This document shows positions 52,329 to 63,754 of a stretch of 64,000 nt of DNA, piece by piece. Below the pieces are notes generated by a model that was not told the origin of the DNA, made no database searches, and saw only the letters and a program-made list of their open reading frames with translations. Where the stretch lies: positions 1-64,000 of the forward strand of contig JADLZK010005529.1 in NCBI GenBank assembly GCA_015847255.1. Direction: 5' to 3'. Both the position numbers and the translations under genes were made by a program. Position 1 is the stretch's first letter; the number at the start of each line of letters is the position of its first letter. The stretch is from Hyparrhenia diplandra (Eukaryota > Streptophyta > Magnoliopsida > Poales > Poaceae).

Positions 52329-55300
52329 TGGATCAAGCCGGGTTTATGCTAGAAGGTTCACTACCGATATACAGATGGAGTTGACGAGTTCATGCAATTT
52401 ATTAGAGAAAGATATCCCAGAAACAGCGATATACTATGTCCATGCACTAAATGTCTTAATCGGGTTTCGCATAATCAAGACAAAGTATGTGACCACATAC
52501 ACCTATACGAAATGTCGATTACATACACCGGTGGATTCATCATGGGGAGTCGCCAGATGTTGAAGTAATTGAGAATGTGCGGCGAGGTTGGAGGAAGTCG
52601 GGATGACTTTGGGATTAATGTGGACGTGGACAATGATGATGACTATGATAAGGATCATGGAGTGCTAGAGCTGATAGGAGATTTGTATGCTCAAGCAGAG
52701 GTCGATGGAGAGCAACCAAGGTTTGCTAGGGTCCTTCAAGATGAGAAGAAAACACTTAGCCCGGGATCTTCCCATTCAAAATTCTCTTTTCTAGTGAGGA
52801 TGTTGTGTGTCAAGTCTCGTTATCGAATCAGCAATGCAGGATTTAGCACAATGATAAAGTTGGTTTCTGATGGATACCCTTTGAGTGAGTTGCCACAATC
52901 ATATGATGAGGCCAAAAAATACCTTCGAGAGTTGGGCCTTGGATTTGTAAACATCCATGTGTGCAAGAACAATTTTGTGTTGTTTCGCGATTCGAAAAAC
53001 AACCAAGTATGCTAAGTTGAATGTGTGCCCAGTCCCGCAAGGAGTCTAGATGGAAAGACAAATCTGGGACAAAGCAGGTTCCACATAAGGTATTGAGGTA
53101 TTTTCCACTATTGCAAGGTTGAAGAGAATTTATGCATCAAAGCGAACCTCCGAGGAAACTCAATGGCACAAGAAAGTTAGGAAGGCAAATCGAGGGTGTA
53201 ATGAGCCATCCGGTGATGGGGAAGCATGAAAGGACTTTGATCGAGGGAACCATCCTTTGCTAGAGATCCAAGGAACCTGAGGCTTGCCGTTGCGACCGAT
53301 GGGTTCAATCCATGTGGCAACATGAGTACCCATGCGTGAATCCATCAAATTGCTTTATGTCTTTACTCATCCCAGGTCCAACATCTCTAGGAAAGGATTT
53401 TGATGTGTTCCTTGGGCCCCTTATTGAAGAACTTTTAGAGCTATTGAAGGGTGTCGGTACCTTAGATGCATGCACCGGTAAGAAGTTTGACCTTCGTCTT
53501 TGCCCGGCCGTGGTGTATACATGATTATTATCCGAGCAAGTTGTCCGGGAGAACAACAAAAGGGTATTATGCATGTATTCACTGCGACAAGGATCCATTG
53601 TCTAGAAGGGGTAAGATATGTTACATTGGGCATCGCCGTTACCTTGGAAGGACACATGCTTGGCGGAAAAGCTTAGCTTTTTTGATGGTAAAATAAAAAA
53701 TAAAATGCGCCGGGGAAGTTCACTTTTAGATGAGCTCAGGAGGAGCTAGAGAAGGTGCAAGATGTCAGGCCAGGGAAGGCACCCGAGGAGAACACTGCAG
53801 AAAAAAAGGAAGTGAAAACAAGTGGGTCCAAAGATATGGAGCCGCAAGTCTCGTGTGGTGGAGGTTGCCTTATTGGAAACATTTGAAGCTTCCACATAAT
53901 CTTGATGTGATGCACATAGAGAAAAATGTATGTGAAAACATTTTATGCACATTACTCAATGTACCGGGCAAGACCAAGGACATGCAGAATGCTAGGCTAG
54001 ATCTGTATGATATGGAAATTAGACATCATTTGCACTTGCGTGACAAAGGCAACAACTCACTCGGTGCTCCACCCGCTCCTTATGTCTTGGGGAAAGATCA
54101 AAAGGTCCAATTTTGCAATTTTCTTAAAGGTATCAAGTTTCCGATGATGGATATGCGGCCAACCTAGCAAGATAAATAAGTGTAGATGGTTCGAGGGTGG
54201 TTCGAAAAGCTGAAAACACATTCTTGCCATATTCTCCCTGCAGAGAATCATACCTGCTGGACTCGCAGGACTGGTGCCGAAGGAAGTGTATGAACCAATT
54301 GCAGAGCTTGGGGCCTTCTTCAGGGAACTATGCAAGAGAAAACCTAAAGGTAGACATTGTCAAACAGTGAAAAAGGATATTCCAGGTGATCCTATGCAAG
54401 CTTGAGGCAACCTTTCCACTTGCCTTCTTTGATGTCATGGTGCACTTGTGTGTCCACCTTCCCGATGAGGCCTTCGCTTAGAGGTCCTGTTCAGTATGGA
54501 TGGATGTATCCAATAGAAAGGCAGCTAGACACTTTGAAGAATTTTGTTAGAAACAGGGCAAGGCCGGAAGGATCGATTGCTGAGGCATACGTGGCAAGTG
54601 ACACCCTAACTTTTTGTTCTAGGTATATGGAGGATATTGAAACTAAATTTACTTGAGGGATGATGGTGGTAGTCGTGGGGATAGGCCATTGCCCGATGAC
54701 ATCTCTGTTTTTAAGCATGGTGTTACTCTTGTTGGAGCTAATAGGTGCACCTACATTGATGATGCTGTCCTCAATAAGTTAATTTGGTATGTGCTAAATA
54801 ATTGTGATGAAGCCGACGAATATAATAAGCGGTAAGTATCATCTACATGCTTTCAGAATAATTATCATTTACTTTTTTTCGATTAAGTAACATTTGCCCG
54901 ACAGGAAGTACAAGCAAGATCCGGAAGGATCAAAGTGCACGAGATGAAGATCTTGATAGAATGTGTGAACAAGGATTTGCAAAGTGGTTTAAGTTCCATG
55001 TAAGTCACTACATATTATGTTTGTAGGTTCAGTAAATGCATAAGTATGCACATGTAAAGGTGTCGCTGACCACTTTTGTTGTAACAGATTGAGAAGAAAA
55101 TGAAGGAAAATCAAGAGTCTGTTAGCCCAGGACTGTGGGCACTTGCTGACGGGCCAGATCTGCGAGTTAAGCACTATGCAGCTTGCATTATTAATGGAGT
55201 GCGGTATAGCACTTTGGATCGTGAGAAGTACCTGCTGACACAAAATTATGGTGTAATGACTCCAGGAGAACATGATGGGAAGATGATTGATTTTTATGGT

Positions 55301-55556
55301 GTCCTTAGAGAGGTAATTCAGTTGCAGTATAATTCAAATTTGCAATGCCGTCGGTCAGTGGTTCTATTTCGATGCGATTGGTACAACCAAGAAGGCAAGG
55401 GGAGAAAACCACAAGATGATGGATATTTCAAATCCATCAATGTGCATTCATTATGGTACAAGTCTGATCCTTTCATCCTAACAAGTCAAGCAAAAAAGAT
55501 ATTTTACCTACAAGACACAGCTTTAGGTAAGGAATGGCGAAGTTGTGCAAAAATTT
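52329..55556 (+). pseudogene. CACTA TNP2-type transposase gene with transposase-associated, DUF4218 and DUF4216 regions
   Basis: Plus-strand pieces in order. Transposase-associated domain at 52329-52560, needing a frame change after MDQAGFMLEGSLPIYRW (DEFMQFIRERYPRNSDILCP, CTKCLNRVSHNQDKVCDHIH). TNP2 N-part at 52569-53015 (KFSFLVRMLCVKSRYRISNA, LGLGFVNIHVCKNNF). TNP2 core at 53040-54170 (CNEPSGDGEAWKDFD, DGFNPCGNMST, LWCIHDYYPSKLSGRTTKGY, LPHNLDVMHIEKNVCENIL). DUF4218 at 54390-54656 (VHLCVHLPDEA, RGPVQYGWMYPIERQL). DUF4216 at 55100-55556 (NGVRYSTLDREKYLLTQN, VLFRCDWYNQEGKG). TNP2 proteins cut at the CACTA ends. Here at least six stops or frame changes interrupt the reading, so it is inactive. 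The 3' end of the element is missing. Confidence 0.88.
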
Positions 55557-55589
55557 GAACATAGGAATGCTTAGATCTCTCCTGTGGTG

Positions 55590-55775
55590 GAGGCCACCCA
55601 CCCAGGTTCAAGTTCTCAACTTGACATCGCATTTTTTGGATTTATTTTAGAATTTAGCAGCCTCCCGCCCCAGTCATTCGGAGGTGCTCATATGGATAGG
55701 ATTTACGTACGTGTGTTCATAAAGGTAAGTGTGCGAGCGTGTAGGTGTCCCTTTTTAAAAAATGAGACTGCGTAA
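55590..55775 (+). mobile_element. 5'-truncated tRNA-derived SINE
   Basis: A B-box-like CCCAGGTTCAAGTTCTC at 55608 is followed by TTCGGAGGTGCTCATATGG, GTGTTCATAAAGGTAAGTGTG and CGAGCGTGTAGGTGTCCC with an A-run at about 55756, the 3' structure of grass SINEs. It directly follows the truncated TNP2 gene and is near the 5' end of the DUF4220 gene. Confidence 0.6.
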
Positions 55776-56233
55776 ATTATGCACAGGCTGGGGTTCGTTT
55801 TTCTATGATGGCCAGATGCAGTCGATCTGGATCTCGATTATAACTATTTTTCTTTATTTCTGACATTGAAGCTAATCTCCAAAGTACAAACCTAGGGGAG
55901 TTGTGTCTTTTGAACTAGTGCCAACATCTATTGCTTCAATAGTTAAGTGTCATTTAATCAAATGCGACGAGCTATTTGGCAGGGTTTGACTTGGTTTCCA
56001 ACTTGTGGCTTGGTCATCTCTTCGCTTCGCATCTGCCGTAGCATACTGAAAAGACACAACTTCTAATTCCCTTCCCCTTTGCCTCAGTTACTTGTCAGAT
56101 CACTTCTGTAAGCCATCTCATCTTGTTACGCATGATGTCTCTTGCATGCATACCGATCTTATTACTAATGTGCTAATGTTGTTTGGTTCTCTGGAATGTT
56201 GATGCTGCAGAACCCATTTTCAAGAGCGGAGCA
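55776..56233 (+). promoter_or_regulatory. Upstream region of the DUF4220 gene
   Basis: A pyrimidine-rich tract followed by TTGATGCTGCAG at 56198-56211 looks like a 3' splice site 22 bases before the start codon, so the gene may have a 5'UTR exon further upstream. No TATA box was chosen. Confidence 0.35.
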
Positions 56234-59200
56234 ATGGCAGGTGGAGGGCTGTTGCACCTGTGGAACGAAAGGGGGATACAAATCATGGTCCTTGTGAGCT
56301 TTGCGCTGCAAGTGTTGCTCCTCGCCTGTGGAGGAACCCGTCGGCATAGCTCCTCGACCGTGCTGAGCATCATCCTCTGGCTGGCATACCTGACTGCAGA
56401 CTCGACGGCGATATACACACTGGGCCATTTATCGGTGGACAGCAGCTCACACAAGGACCTACTGGTGGCGTTCTGGGCGCCATTCCTGCTGCTGCACCTC
56501 GGCGGCCCAGACAACATCACCGCTTACGCGCTGGAAGACAACAGGCTCTGGCTGCGCCACCTGCAAACTCTTGTTGTGCAGGCACTAGGAGCCGCTTATG
56601 TTGTCTACAAGGTCATCTTCAGAGCCCGCAGCCACGACGGCAGCTTGCTCCTGCTGGCTGCTTCCATCTCCATGTTCGCTGCCGGTCTGGCCAAGTATGG
56701 CGAGAGGGTATGGGCACTCAAGTGTGGCAACATCAGCAGCATCAGCAGCAGCTTTGACAAGTCCGATGGCAAGGTTAGGGATCCAGAATTGAACCAGCTT
56801 CCGAGGGATGAAGGGAATGGTAAAGAGGAAGAGGAAATCCTGCTTCGAGCTCACTCACATTTTGATATCTGCAAGGGCGCCTTTACGGATGCCACAGTCA
56901 AGCATGATTCCTTGGATCGTTCAAAATATACTGTACCTCAACTGTACAAATTGGTGGAGATGGAGCTGTCGCTGATGTACGACATCCTTTACACCAAGGC
57001 GGCTGTGATGCACACATGGTATGGCTTCTGCATCCATTGCATTTCACTTCTTTGTACAGTTGCCACGTTCCTGCTGTTTCAACTCAGCATCAGTGGCCGC
57101 AGAGATGAGTATAACACGGTAGATGAGGTTATCAGCTATGTTTTGCTGGTTGGAGCTTTGGTCCTGGAGGCCATGTCAGTGTGCAAGGCCATCCTATCCT
57201 CCTGGACATGCTCTTTGTTGTACAAAATTCGGTTGAAGAGGCTTCCTGATGCCATCACTTACCTTCGTTGGCGTGTCTATGGGCCGGCAAGGAGGAGACT
57301 CTGGTCAGGCTCCATTGGGCAGTATAACTTGTTAGATATGTCGGTCAATGACAGGAACGGGATAGTGTTCTGGCTGGCAAAGAAGCTGGGGCTCCAGCAC
57401 CGGTGGAATGAGGTGCGCTTTGCTGACACTTTCTTGGGAAACGAGTTTTGCTCAGTGGAAGACATCAAAGTGGTGGTCTGGGAGCAAATGCTGAAAAGGG
57501 GTTCAGAAGTGAACTCAAGGGGTAGCTATGCGCTGGAAGCTAACAGTTGTGTCGAATATAAATGGAGCGTCGAGAACATGGACTTGGACAGGAGTATCCT
57601 TGTGTGGCACATTGTAACTGATTTAATCAATCGCTTACCCATGGGCGATGAAAATTTCGACAAAAGACTTGCTGAGAGTACCAAGGTGCTATCCAATTAC
57701 ATGATGTTCCTTCTTGTGGTAAAACCTGACATGCTGCCTGGCCATTCACGCCGCAATTTATATCTCAATGCTTGCAAAGCATTGAACTACCATTGGACTG
57801 ACTGCTCAAAGGAGTGGAGTTCGTGGGAGGAAGCTACATTATTGCGACAAACAGATATGCTTGCCAACTGGTTAATAGGTGATTTGTCTCACAAGCTGCG
57901 AAAGAATGACCCATCATCACACAAAATTGATATTGAGGTAGGGGTGGATATGCTTGACTATTATCCTTTAATTAGAACTTCTGTCTATATTAAATGTTTG
58001 CAGTTCAATTTTCATCTCTAGACTTGTTCGAGAATTTTTTTAATCTCTATACCCCATGACAATGCCTCTGGAAAACATTAATTTCAGCAGTCAGTAACAT
58101 GTTTATAAAATAAAAATAAATAAAAAATAGTTTTGGCTACACCCTTTCTGATTTTACATATATCGTAAAAAACCTACATTCAAAGTTCACCTCAAAGCAA
58201 TCTAAGTTATCTAACACAGTCAAGCTTAGTTCCCTTGTGACAAAGCGAAACTCAACGCTATGATATTGCATAACATTGACGAATTGGATCTTTAAAAATT
58301 ATATGCTCTGAGTTAGATTTCTTGCATATACTGTTGTCTCAGCCACTAATAAAGAAGTTAGTGGATTGAATATCCCACTCCACACATCCATTATCTGTGT
58401 TCTTACATGACAAATCAATAAGTGAAATGCACTGTGTGAGTAGATCAAATGATAAAAGAAGTTCATCAATAAGTGAAATGCACCGTCTGATTATTTAAAC
58501 TTGTCTCACATTCTCATCTAGATCATGAACTCTCAAATGGATCATCTGAGTCCTTTACATTTGCAAGCAGTTCATTCTAAGTTCACGTATTATTTAAACT
58601 TGTCTCACATTCTAAGTGCACCCTATGTTCAATTTTTTTATACTTTTACAAGATCAAACATAGTAGTAGAACAAGTTTCATATATTACATTCAACAAATT
58701 AGGATTCATTTAGCAGCCGATTTTTACCTTCCGTTTAACAATTTTTCTTACAAAGGAATGTTATTAAAACATTTACTAAGAAATAATACATTAAGCGATG
58801 GATAAGGATCAAATCTGTTTTCATATACAGACTCCTTTAGTTGAGCTTTTACTTTTTTTCGTGGATGTACACAGCCAAAAGGTTGAGCTTTTACTGATGG
58901 ATCAAATCTGTTTTCATATCCGATAGACTTGTTTGGTTGAGCTTTTTACTGTCCTTGGTAAATGTATGCACAACTATTTTACACGAGCCATTTGGGACTT
59001 CGGTACTTGCTATGATTTGGTACATTCCTAGGATCATGAGAAATGTTCTCTGTTTCAGGGTCGCGGAGAAGTAGTGCCTGAGCATGCAAAAGATGTTTAT
59101 AACGCGATATGGATCTATCAAAGCCTTCGGATCAAGACCTGTGATAAAGTTAGATGGCTAGAAACAATCTTCCAGGTGTGGATGGAAATGATAATGTATG

Positions 59201-59298
59201 CCGCGGAGCACTGTAGCCGAGATTCTCATGCCAGACAGCTCAGCCATGGGGGCGAGTTCATCACTATCATGTGGCTTATGGTGCACCACCTTAGCTAG
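56234..59298 (+). CDS. DUF4220/DUF594 membrane protein, two coding exons, 647 residues
   Basis: Plant-specific multi-pass membrane protein of the DUF4220 (N-terminal) plus DUF594 (C-terminal) family, greatly expanded in grasses and of unknown biochemical role. CDS exons 56234-57937 and 59059-59298 join in phase 0 (GAG|GTAGGG and TTTCAG|GGT), giving 647 residues, normal for the family. The start at 56234 (MAGGGLLHLWNERGIQIMVL) is preferred over the upstream Met at 56183, which precedes a probable splice acceptor. Hydrophobic segments lie at residues about 16-32, 43-66, 79-96, 115-132, 136-152, and in the middle near 260-283 and 295-318. The DUF4220 hallmark APFLLLHLGGPDNITAYALE is present, as are YDILYTKAAVMHTWYG and, in exon 2, the DUF594 ending EMIMYAAEHCSRDSHARQLS then GGEFITIMWLMVHH. 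No lesion is seen. It is the only clearly intact multi-exon gene in the window. Confidence 0.92.
57938..59058 (+). other. Intron of the DUF4220 gene (1121 bp)
   Basis: AT-rich, GT...AG bounded. Contains near-duplicate phrases CATCAATAAGTGAAATGCAC (about 58407 and 58465) and GATCAAATCTGTTTTCATAT (58805 and 58903), small internal duplications. No coding sequence. Confidence 0.75.
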
Positions 59299-59470
59299 TA
59301 TATTCCTTTCATTGTAGGATACATTCAGAGGGGCTCTGTTTGGCTCCGACTCATCTTGAGAGCCGAAATCAAGAATACTATCAAATCATCTTATTCTCTC
59401 TCACCGAATATTTTTTTATGAAACAAGAGGGGTGTGAGCCCCTACTGGAATTTATTAATGAAAATAAAAG

Positions 59471-60553
59471 TGTTAAGATATTAGGCAATTTCAGATTAAT
59501 TCCGTAATATAAATCATGACAAACTGATTTACTAAATAGAGCATGTGAAGCATACTAGCATAGCATAAAAGCATATCACATATCATAGCATGATTCAGTA
59601 GCAAAAGGCATAGCATGATCATAGCAACGGGTGTAAGCACAACTAGCACACCACATAGATTAGATAGATTGAACATGACCGACACGAAGATTGGATCTTG
59701 AGAATACCCGGCCGACGTTGAGGACAACGTAATGGAGAGGACCCCAAAAGCGAGGCGAGGTCCTCCAGTCATTTGTCGCCTTCATTGCCGCCGATCGTCG
59801 GCTGCTGAAGAAGTCGAAGAAGTTGTCAATGAAGACGGGGGATGATCCTCGGCGTGTCCTTCCGGGAAGACGAGCCATGGCGAAGATCGGGGAGCGTCGC
59901 GCCGAACAGCGCTTCCCAAAAACCTTATTCGCCTTCTCCGGTGCGGGGATCGCAAAGGCGACAGTCCGGAGACCTGCCGCCCGGCCATTTGGTGCACGCA
60001 AACGATCGAGGCTGGAGACTTGGTGGCGGCAGCAAGAAGAAGAGGCAAAACCCTAAACTTTGGATTGGATGTGTTTAGCGTGGCGGTGGTCCGCTTATAT
60101 AGTCGGGGGTAAACCGACCTCGTGATACAATCACGATCTAAACCGGTTAGGACTCTGTTGTTCAGATTCGATTAGAACTCGCAAAACCAAAAGACCAAAA
60201 ACTAAAAGCGCAAAGGAGACCGCACCCCCGCAAGGGGGGGAGCGGATTTCGGCGGACCATTCACGCGCAAGTAATCGTGCGCGGCGCCCTTCGCCACGCC
60301 ATGCCCGCGCCCGCGGCGAGGCGAGGCGAGGCGAGGCGAGCGTGTGGAGTTCCCTTTCTCCTTCTCACACTAGACTTGAGAAGATGACAACCACTTCCCT
60401 ATTTAAGTTGGTTCACTCCACCTTCCATTAGCAAGGTGGTACTAAAGGAATTGGACTCCCTCTTTTGCACTTCATGAATGGGCCTTTGAGATTTCTTTAG
60501 GAATTTTATAATTTGTTTATTGGGCCAAGCCCATATAACATATAAATTCAACA
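59471..60553 (-). mobile_element. Solitary copia-type LTR (1083 bp) inside the LINE 3' end
   Basis: The stretch begins TGTTAAG and ends TTCAACA on plus, so on minus it starts TGTTGAATTTATATG and ends CTTAACA, the TG...CA rule with TGTT/AACA ends. On minus it contains a TATA-like CGACTATATAAGCGG near 60106-60092 and a GC-rich U5-like region after it. The LINE 3' end continues on both sides. No primer-binding site or internal region is attached. Flanking 5-mers (AAAAG left, CAGTA right) do not match, so a simple target duplication is not confirmed. Confidence 0.6.
60316..60340. repeat. (GCGAG)5 microsatellite
   Basis: Five units of GCGAG within the LTR. Confidence 0.9.
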
Positions 60554-62395
60554 CAGTACATTCAGGATACAAAGAAAGAAACATAAAAATCAATGTAATT
60601 ACACAATATTGTCTAGCCATTGATCTATTCTTGGATTTAGCTTTGCTTTTACTCTTAGGATAACTAAGGCAAATTCCTGCTTGAAGACTTGTCGACATCT
60701 CGGACCGTGTGAGAAATATTCTTGAAAATTACATCATTACATAGACTCCAAATTGCCCAAAGCAAATTGTTATTACCACTTCCATGAAGAAAGGGACTTG
60801 CAGTTTGTGTTTTCAAGGTTGCAATCGTGTCTCGATAGACAGGCCATGGGGAATGAGGAGATTAAAGGAAGACCAACATGCTTGTGAGAAAGGACAGTCA
60901 AATAGCAAGTGAGTTAGATCCTCATCAGCATTAAGATTGCAGAGAACACAGGTGTACTCGGGGAAGAAACATTTTTCGTCTCCTCAAAAAAGCCCTGGTA
61001 CTTAACCGATCACTCAAAACCAACCAGAAGAAAATCTTTCTTTTGTTTTGACAATAGGAATTCCAAAGCCACCAAAAGCAATGTGAACCTGCTCGGTGCC
61101 AATCGAGGTTCTTATAAGTTTTAGAACATGAAAATGAGTTACGCCCCAATATAGGTCAGTGTCAAGAGGAGCCCGATCATCATTCTGAATGCCGAGTGCA
61201 AGAATAGAGTCTTGCAGAGCCAAAAATTGGGTATGGGCTTCAGGGGTAACTGGCAGATGAAAGAGCTCAGGAAAATGTTTCACATATGCTTCCTGAAAGA
61301 TGGAGATGAATTGATTTTTGGCAAAGAAATAGAGCTCTGGGAAGGACTGATGATGGAGGACACCATTCCAATGATCATGCCAAAGCAACTAGGTTTTACC
61401 ATCTTGTATGTTAACTAGAGCCATACCTTTGTAGTGGTTGATGGATTTGAGTATATCTCTCCACCAAAAAGGTCCTCTAAAGGCCACCAATCTGAAGGCA
61501 GATTTCCCCTTGAATAATATTTGTCCCAAACTAGTTGCACCCAAGGAAGTTGGATCCTGTTATAAAACCGATGCGGGAATTTGAGAAGTAGGCTTAAGTT
61601 GTGGATATACAAATTAATAACACCCAAACCACCTTCAGTTTTGGTAGAGAACACATTGGCCAAGCTACCTTTGGGGACTTCTTACTATTCATATCTCGAG
61701 CCCCTCCAAAGATAGTGCTTCCTGAATTTGTCAATTTGCTTAATCATTCCCTTGGGAAAGAGGAAAGTTGACATGGCAAAAGTAGGTAGGGCTGAAATCA
61801 CAGCATTGACAAGCTGTAATCTTCTTGCTTCATTGAGATAGTCCTGAAAAAGCTACAAGTCTTCTTTCACATTTTGTTACTAGAGGCCAAAAGTCTACAA
61901 CGGTGGGCTTTGAGAAGTTGAGGGCAGCCCTAGATAGGTAAAAGGTAGGGATCCCTGTAGCACAGCCAAAGTGTTGTGCCAACACATCAAGTCTTTCAGG
62001 TGAGACATTGATGGGAAGCATCAAAGATTTGTCAAAATTAACTTGTAGTCCTGAAGAAAGAGCAAAAGTGTCCAGGATGTCTTTTAGGTTGCTCAATTCA
62101 TTTAGGTCAGCCCTCATAAAAATTACTATATCATCTGCATATTGAAGTATAGGGAAATCCAAGTCATTGACCAAAGGAATAGGTAGGCTTAACTGTTGTC
62201 TTGATCTTGCATCATTTAGAATTGTCTGTAGAAAATCTGCTGCTAGAACAAATAGAAGAGGTGAAAGAGGACCCCTCTGTTTCACTCCTCTCTTGCAATG
62301 AAACACCTTTCACGGGACCCCATTTAGGAGGGGCTGAGGTTCGCTGTAAAAATTGACTTCATCCACTTTGCAAACCGAAGTGATGGGTCTTTGGA

Positions 62396-62970
62396 TCTAT
62401 GAGTGGCGAGGTTTGAAAGCACCGGCCTCAAGAGCACCGGATATCTCCTCCCAAAAGTGATTCCTAACAAAGCGGGAAGAGCGGCATCTATGTCTAGTGC
62501 ACATATATAGCTGAAGCCCTAGTGACGAGCTAGATCCACCCACTTAACATGATAAGGTTTACCAAATAGGCGGAAAGAAATTCCTAGCTGGTCCTCTACT
62601 AGTGTGCATAAGAACTGGATTGTCAGGAGGCGAGAACCTTCCTCCTCGAGAGGGGAATATCCCGCCACCCCGCTCTCCAAAGGATAGGGAATTCATCGTC
62701 CATACCTATTTGTTCGAGGAGCTCGGGGTCGAGTCCCGGGCGTGTCTTTGGAACACACGGTCCTTTAGTAGGAGATATGCTTGCATCTCCCGATCTCCAC
62801 GGATGTCCAGGTACGGTGCATCGGCTTCGTCGATTGTCGGGGGGAGCTTGAGCTTCTTCCTCCCCGACGGGTGCAACGTCTTCTTGCATGGGGGAGCCTT
62901 CGAGATCGTCGAAGTTGAGGGCGGAGCTTGTGCTTGTTTGTTGCGAGCTATGTCTTGATGACCGCCTCAA
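62396..62970 (-). mobile_element. LTR-retrotransposon gag-like open frame fragment
   Basis: A 115-codon frame starts at 62970 (MRRSSRHSSQQTSTSSALNF) and contains ELLEQIGMDDEFPILWRAGW near its end, resembling the start of Athila/Tat-type gag proteins. Beyond 62623 the minus strand continues with broken pieces (FRLFGKPYHVKWVDLA, FVRNHFWEEISGALEAG) in other frames to about 62396, where the LINE begins. No nucleocapsid zinc knuckle is seen. The family assignment is tentative; the frame is interrupted and inactive. Confidence 0.45.
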
Positions 62971-63187
62971 CCCGGGCCGAAAATGTTCCTAGCTTTCTTC
63001 ATGGCTCTTTGCAAAAAAGCGATTGAGCAAGACCCGGGTGTGCAAGGGTTAGATGAAAGTATGAACTTTCACACCCGTGATCTTGCTTGGCACAATGTTT
63101 TTGGTGGAGAAAATGGAGTGTAGAGCAAGTGGGAGAGAGTGAGAGAGAGTGAAAATGAGAGGTGTGTGCTCTCACACCGGTGCTTTC

Positions 63188-63206
63188 GGGCTATTTATAG
63201 CCGAGG
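63188..63206 (-). promoter_or_regulatory. TATA-box-like site upstream of the gag-like frame
   Basis: The minus strand reads GGCTATAAATAGCCC about 220 bp before the Met at 62970, with a CT/GA-rich stretch between (63125-63155). The spacing suits an LTR promoter. Whether a full LTR is present is not clear. Confidence 0.45.
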
Positions 63207-63754
63207 TAGCGACTAAGGGGGCGCCTATGCAGCGGATAGGAGCCGTTGGCGGGAGGCGGGGCCACGCTGGCGCCAAAGCGGTGCGAGGCGCACCTTGGGG
63301 TCTTGCGAGCGCACCCGAGGCTTCTTTGTTGCCGTGCTTTTTGGCGGTCGTGCTCAACGGTCATGAAAAGTTTGTGACCAGTTGTTTGCTCGCTATTTGG
63401 TTCGGTACTGTTTTTCTCCCCTTTTTGAATTTCTCCAAAAATTTTCAAAAATAAATTTATATTTTTTAAATAGAAAAATTATTTAAAAGTATTTTTTTGT
63501 ATATACTTTTTATGTATGAAATATTTTTTTTTTTTTTTTTTTTTCATAAAAGAATTTATTTTATTTATAAAGACCTTTATTTTAGCTTTTGAAATATTTA
63601 CTCATAGATTTTATGTAATATATATATATATATTTGTTTATTTTGATAATAAAATATTTTATAAAGTATTTTTTTAAATATACCCCTTTTTTTTTTTTTC
63701 GAGGGGGCGGGTTATTTATAGTCGGCTGTCCGACTCTCCCCTTTACTAATGAGA
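63207..63754. other. LTR-like and AT-rich sequence between gag-like and protease-like pieces
   Basis: GC-rich to about 63420, then extremely AT-rich with a T-run at 63524-63544 and an AT microsatellite at 63620-63632, and a further T-run at 63688-63700. A second TATAAATAACCC motif on minus lies near 63708-63722. No coding sequence. Confidence 0.4.

Larger units (their letters stand above)
59410..62395 (-). mobile_element. Decayed L1-type LINE (reverse transcriptase and zf-RVT), with nested LTR
   Basis: The minus strand gives, in order, RFAKWMKSIF (62370), VFHCKRGVKQRGPLSPLLFV (62310-62250), the catalytic YADD in DFPILQYADDIVIFMRADLN (62150), GLQVNFDKSLMLPINV (62045), GGLGVINLYIHNLSLLLKF (61630), WVQLVWDKYYSRG (61545), the zf-RVT part KIFFWLVLSDRLSTRAFL (61040-60985), and a 3'UTR ending in a T-run on plus at 59411-59417. 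Frameshifts and stops separate the pieces, and the endonuclease and 5' part of the RT are missing beyond about 62395. The 3'UTR is split by an LTR at 59471-60553. RT copies its own RNA at a nicked target; this copy cannot. Confidence 0.82.
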
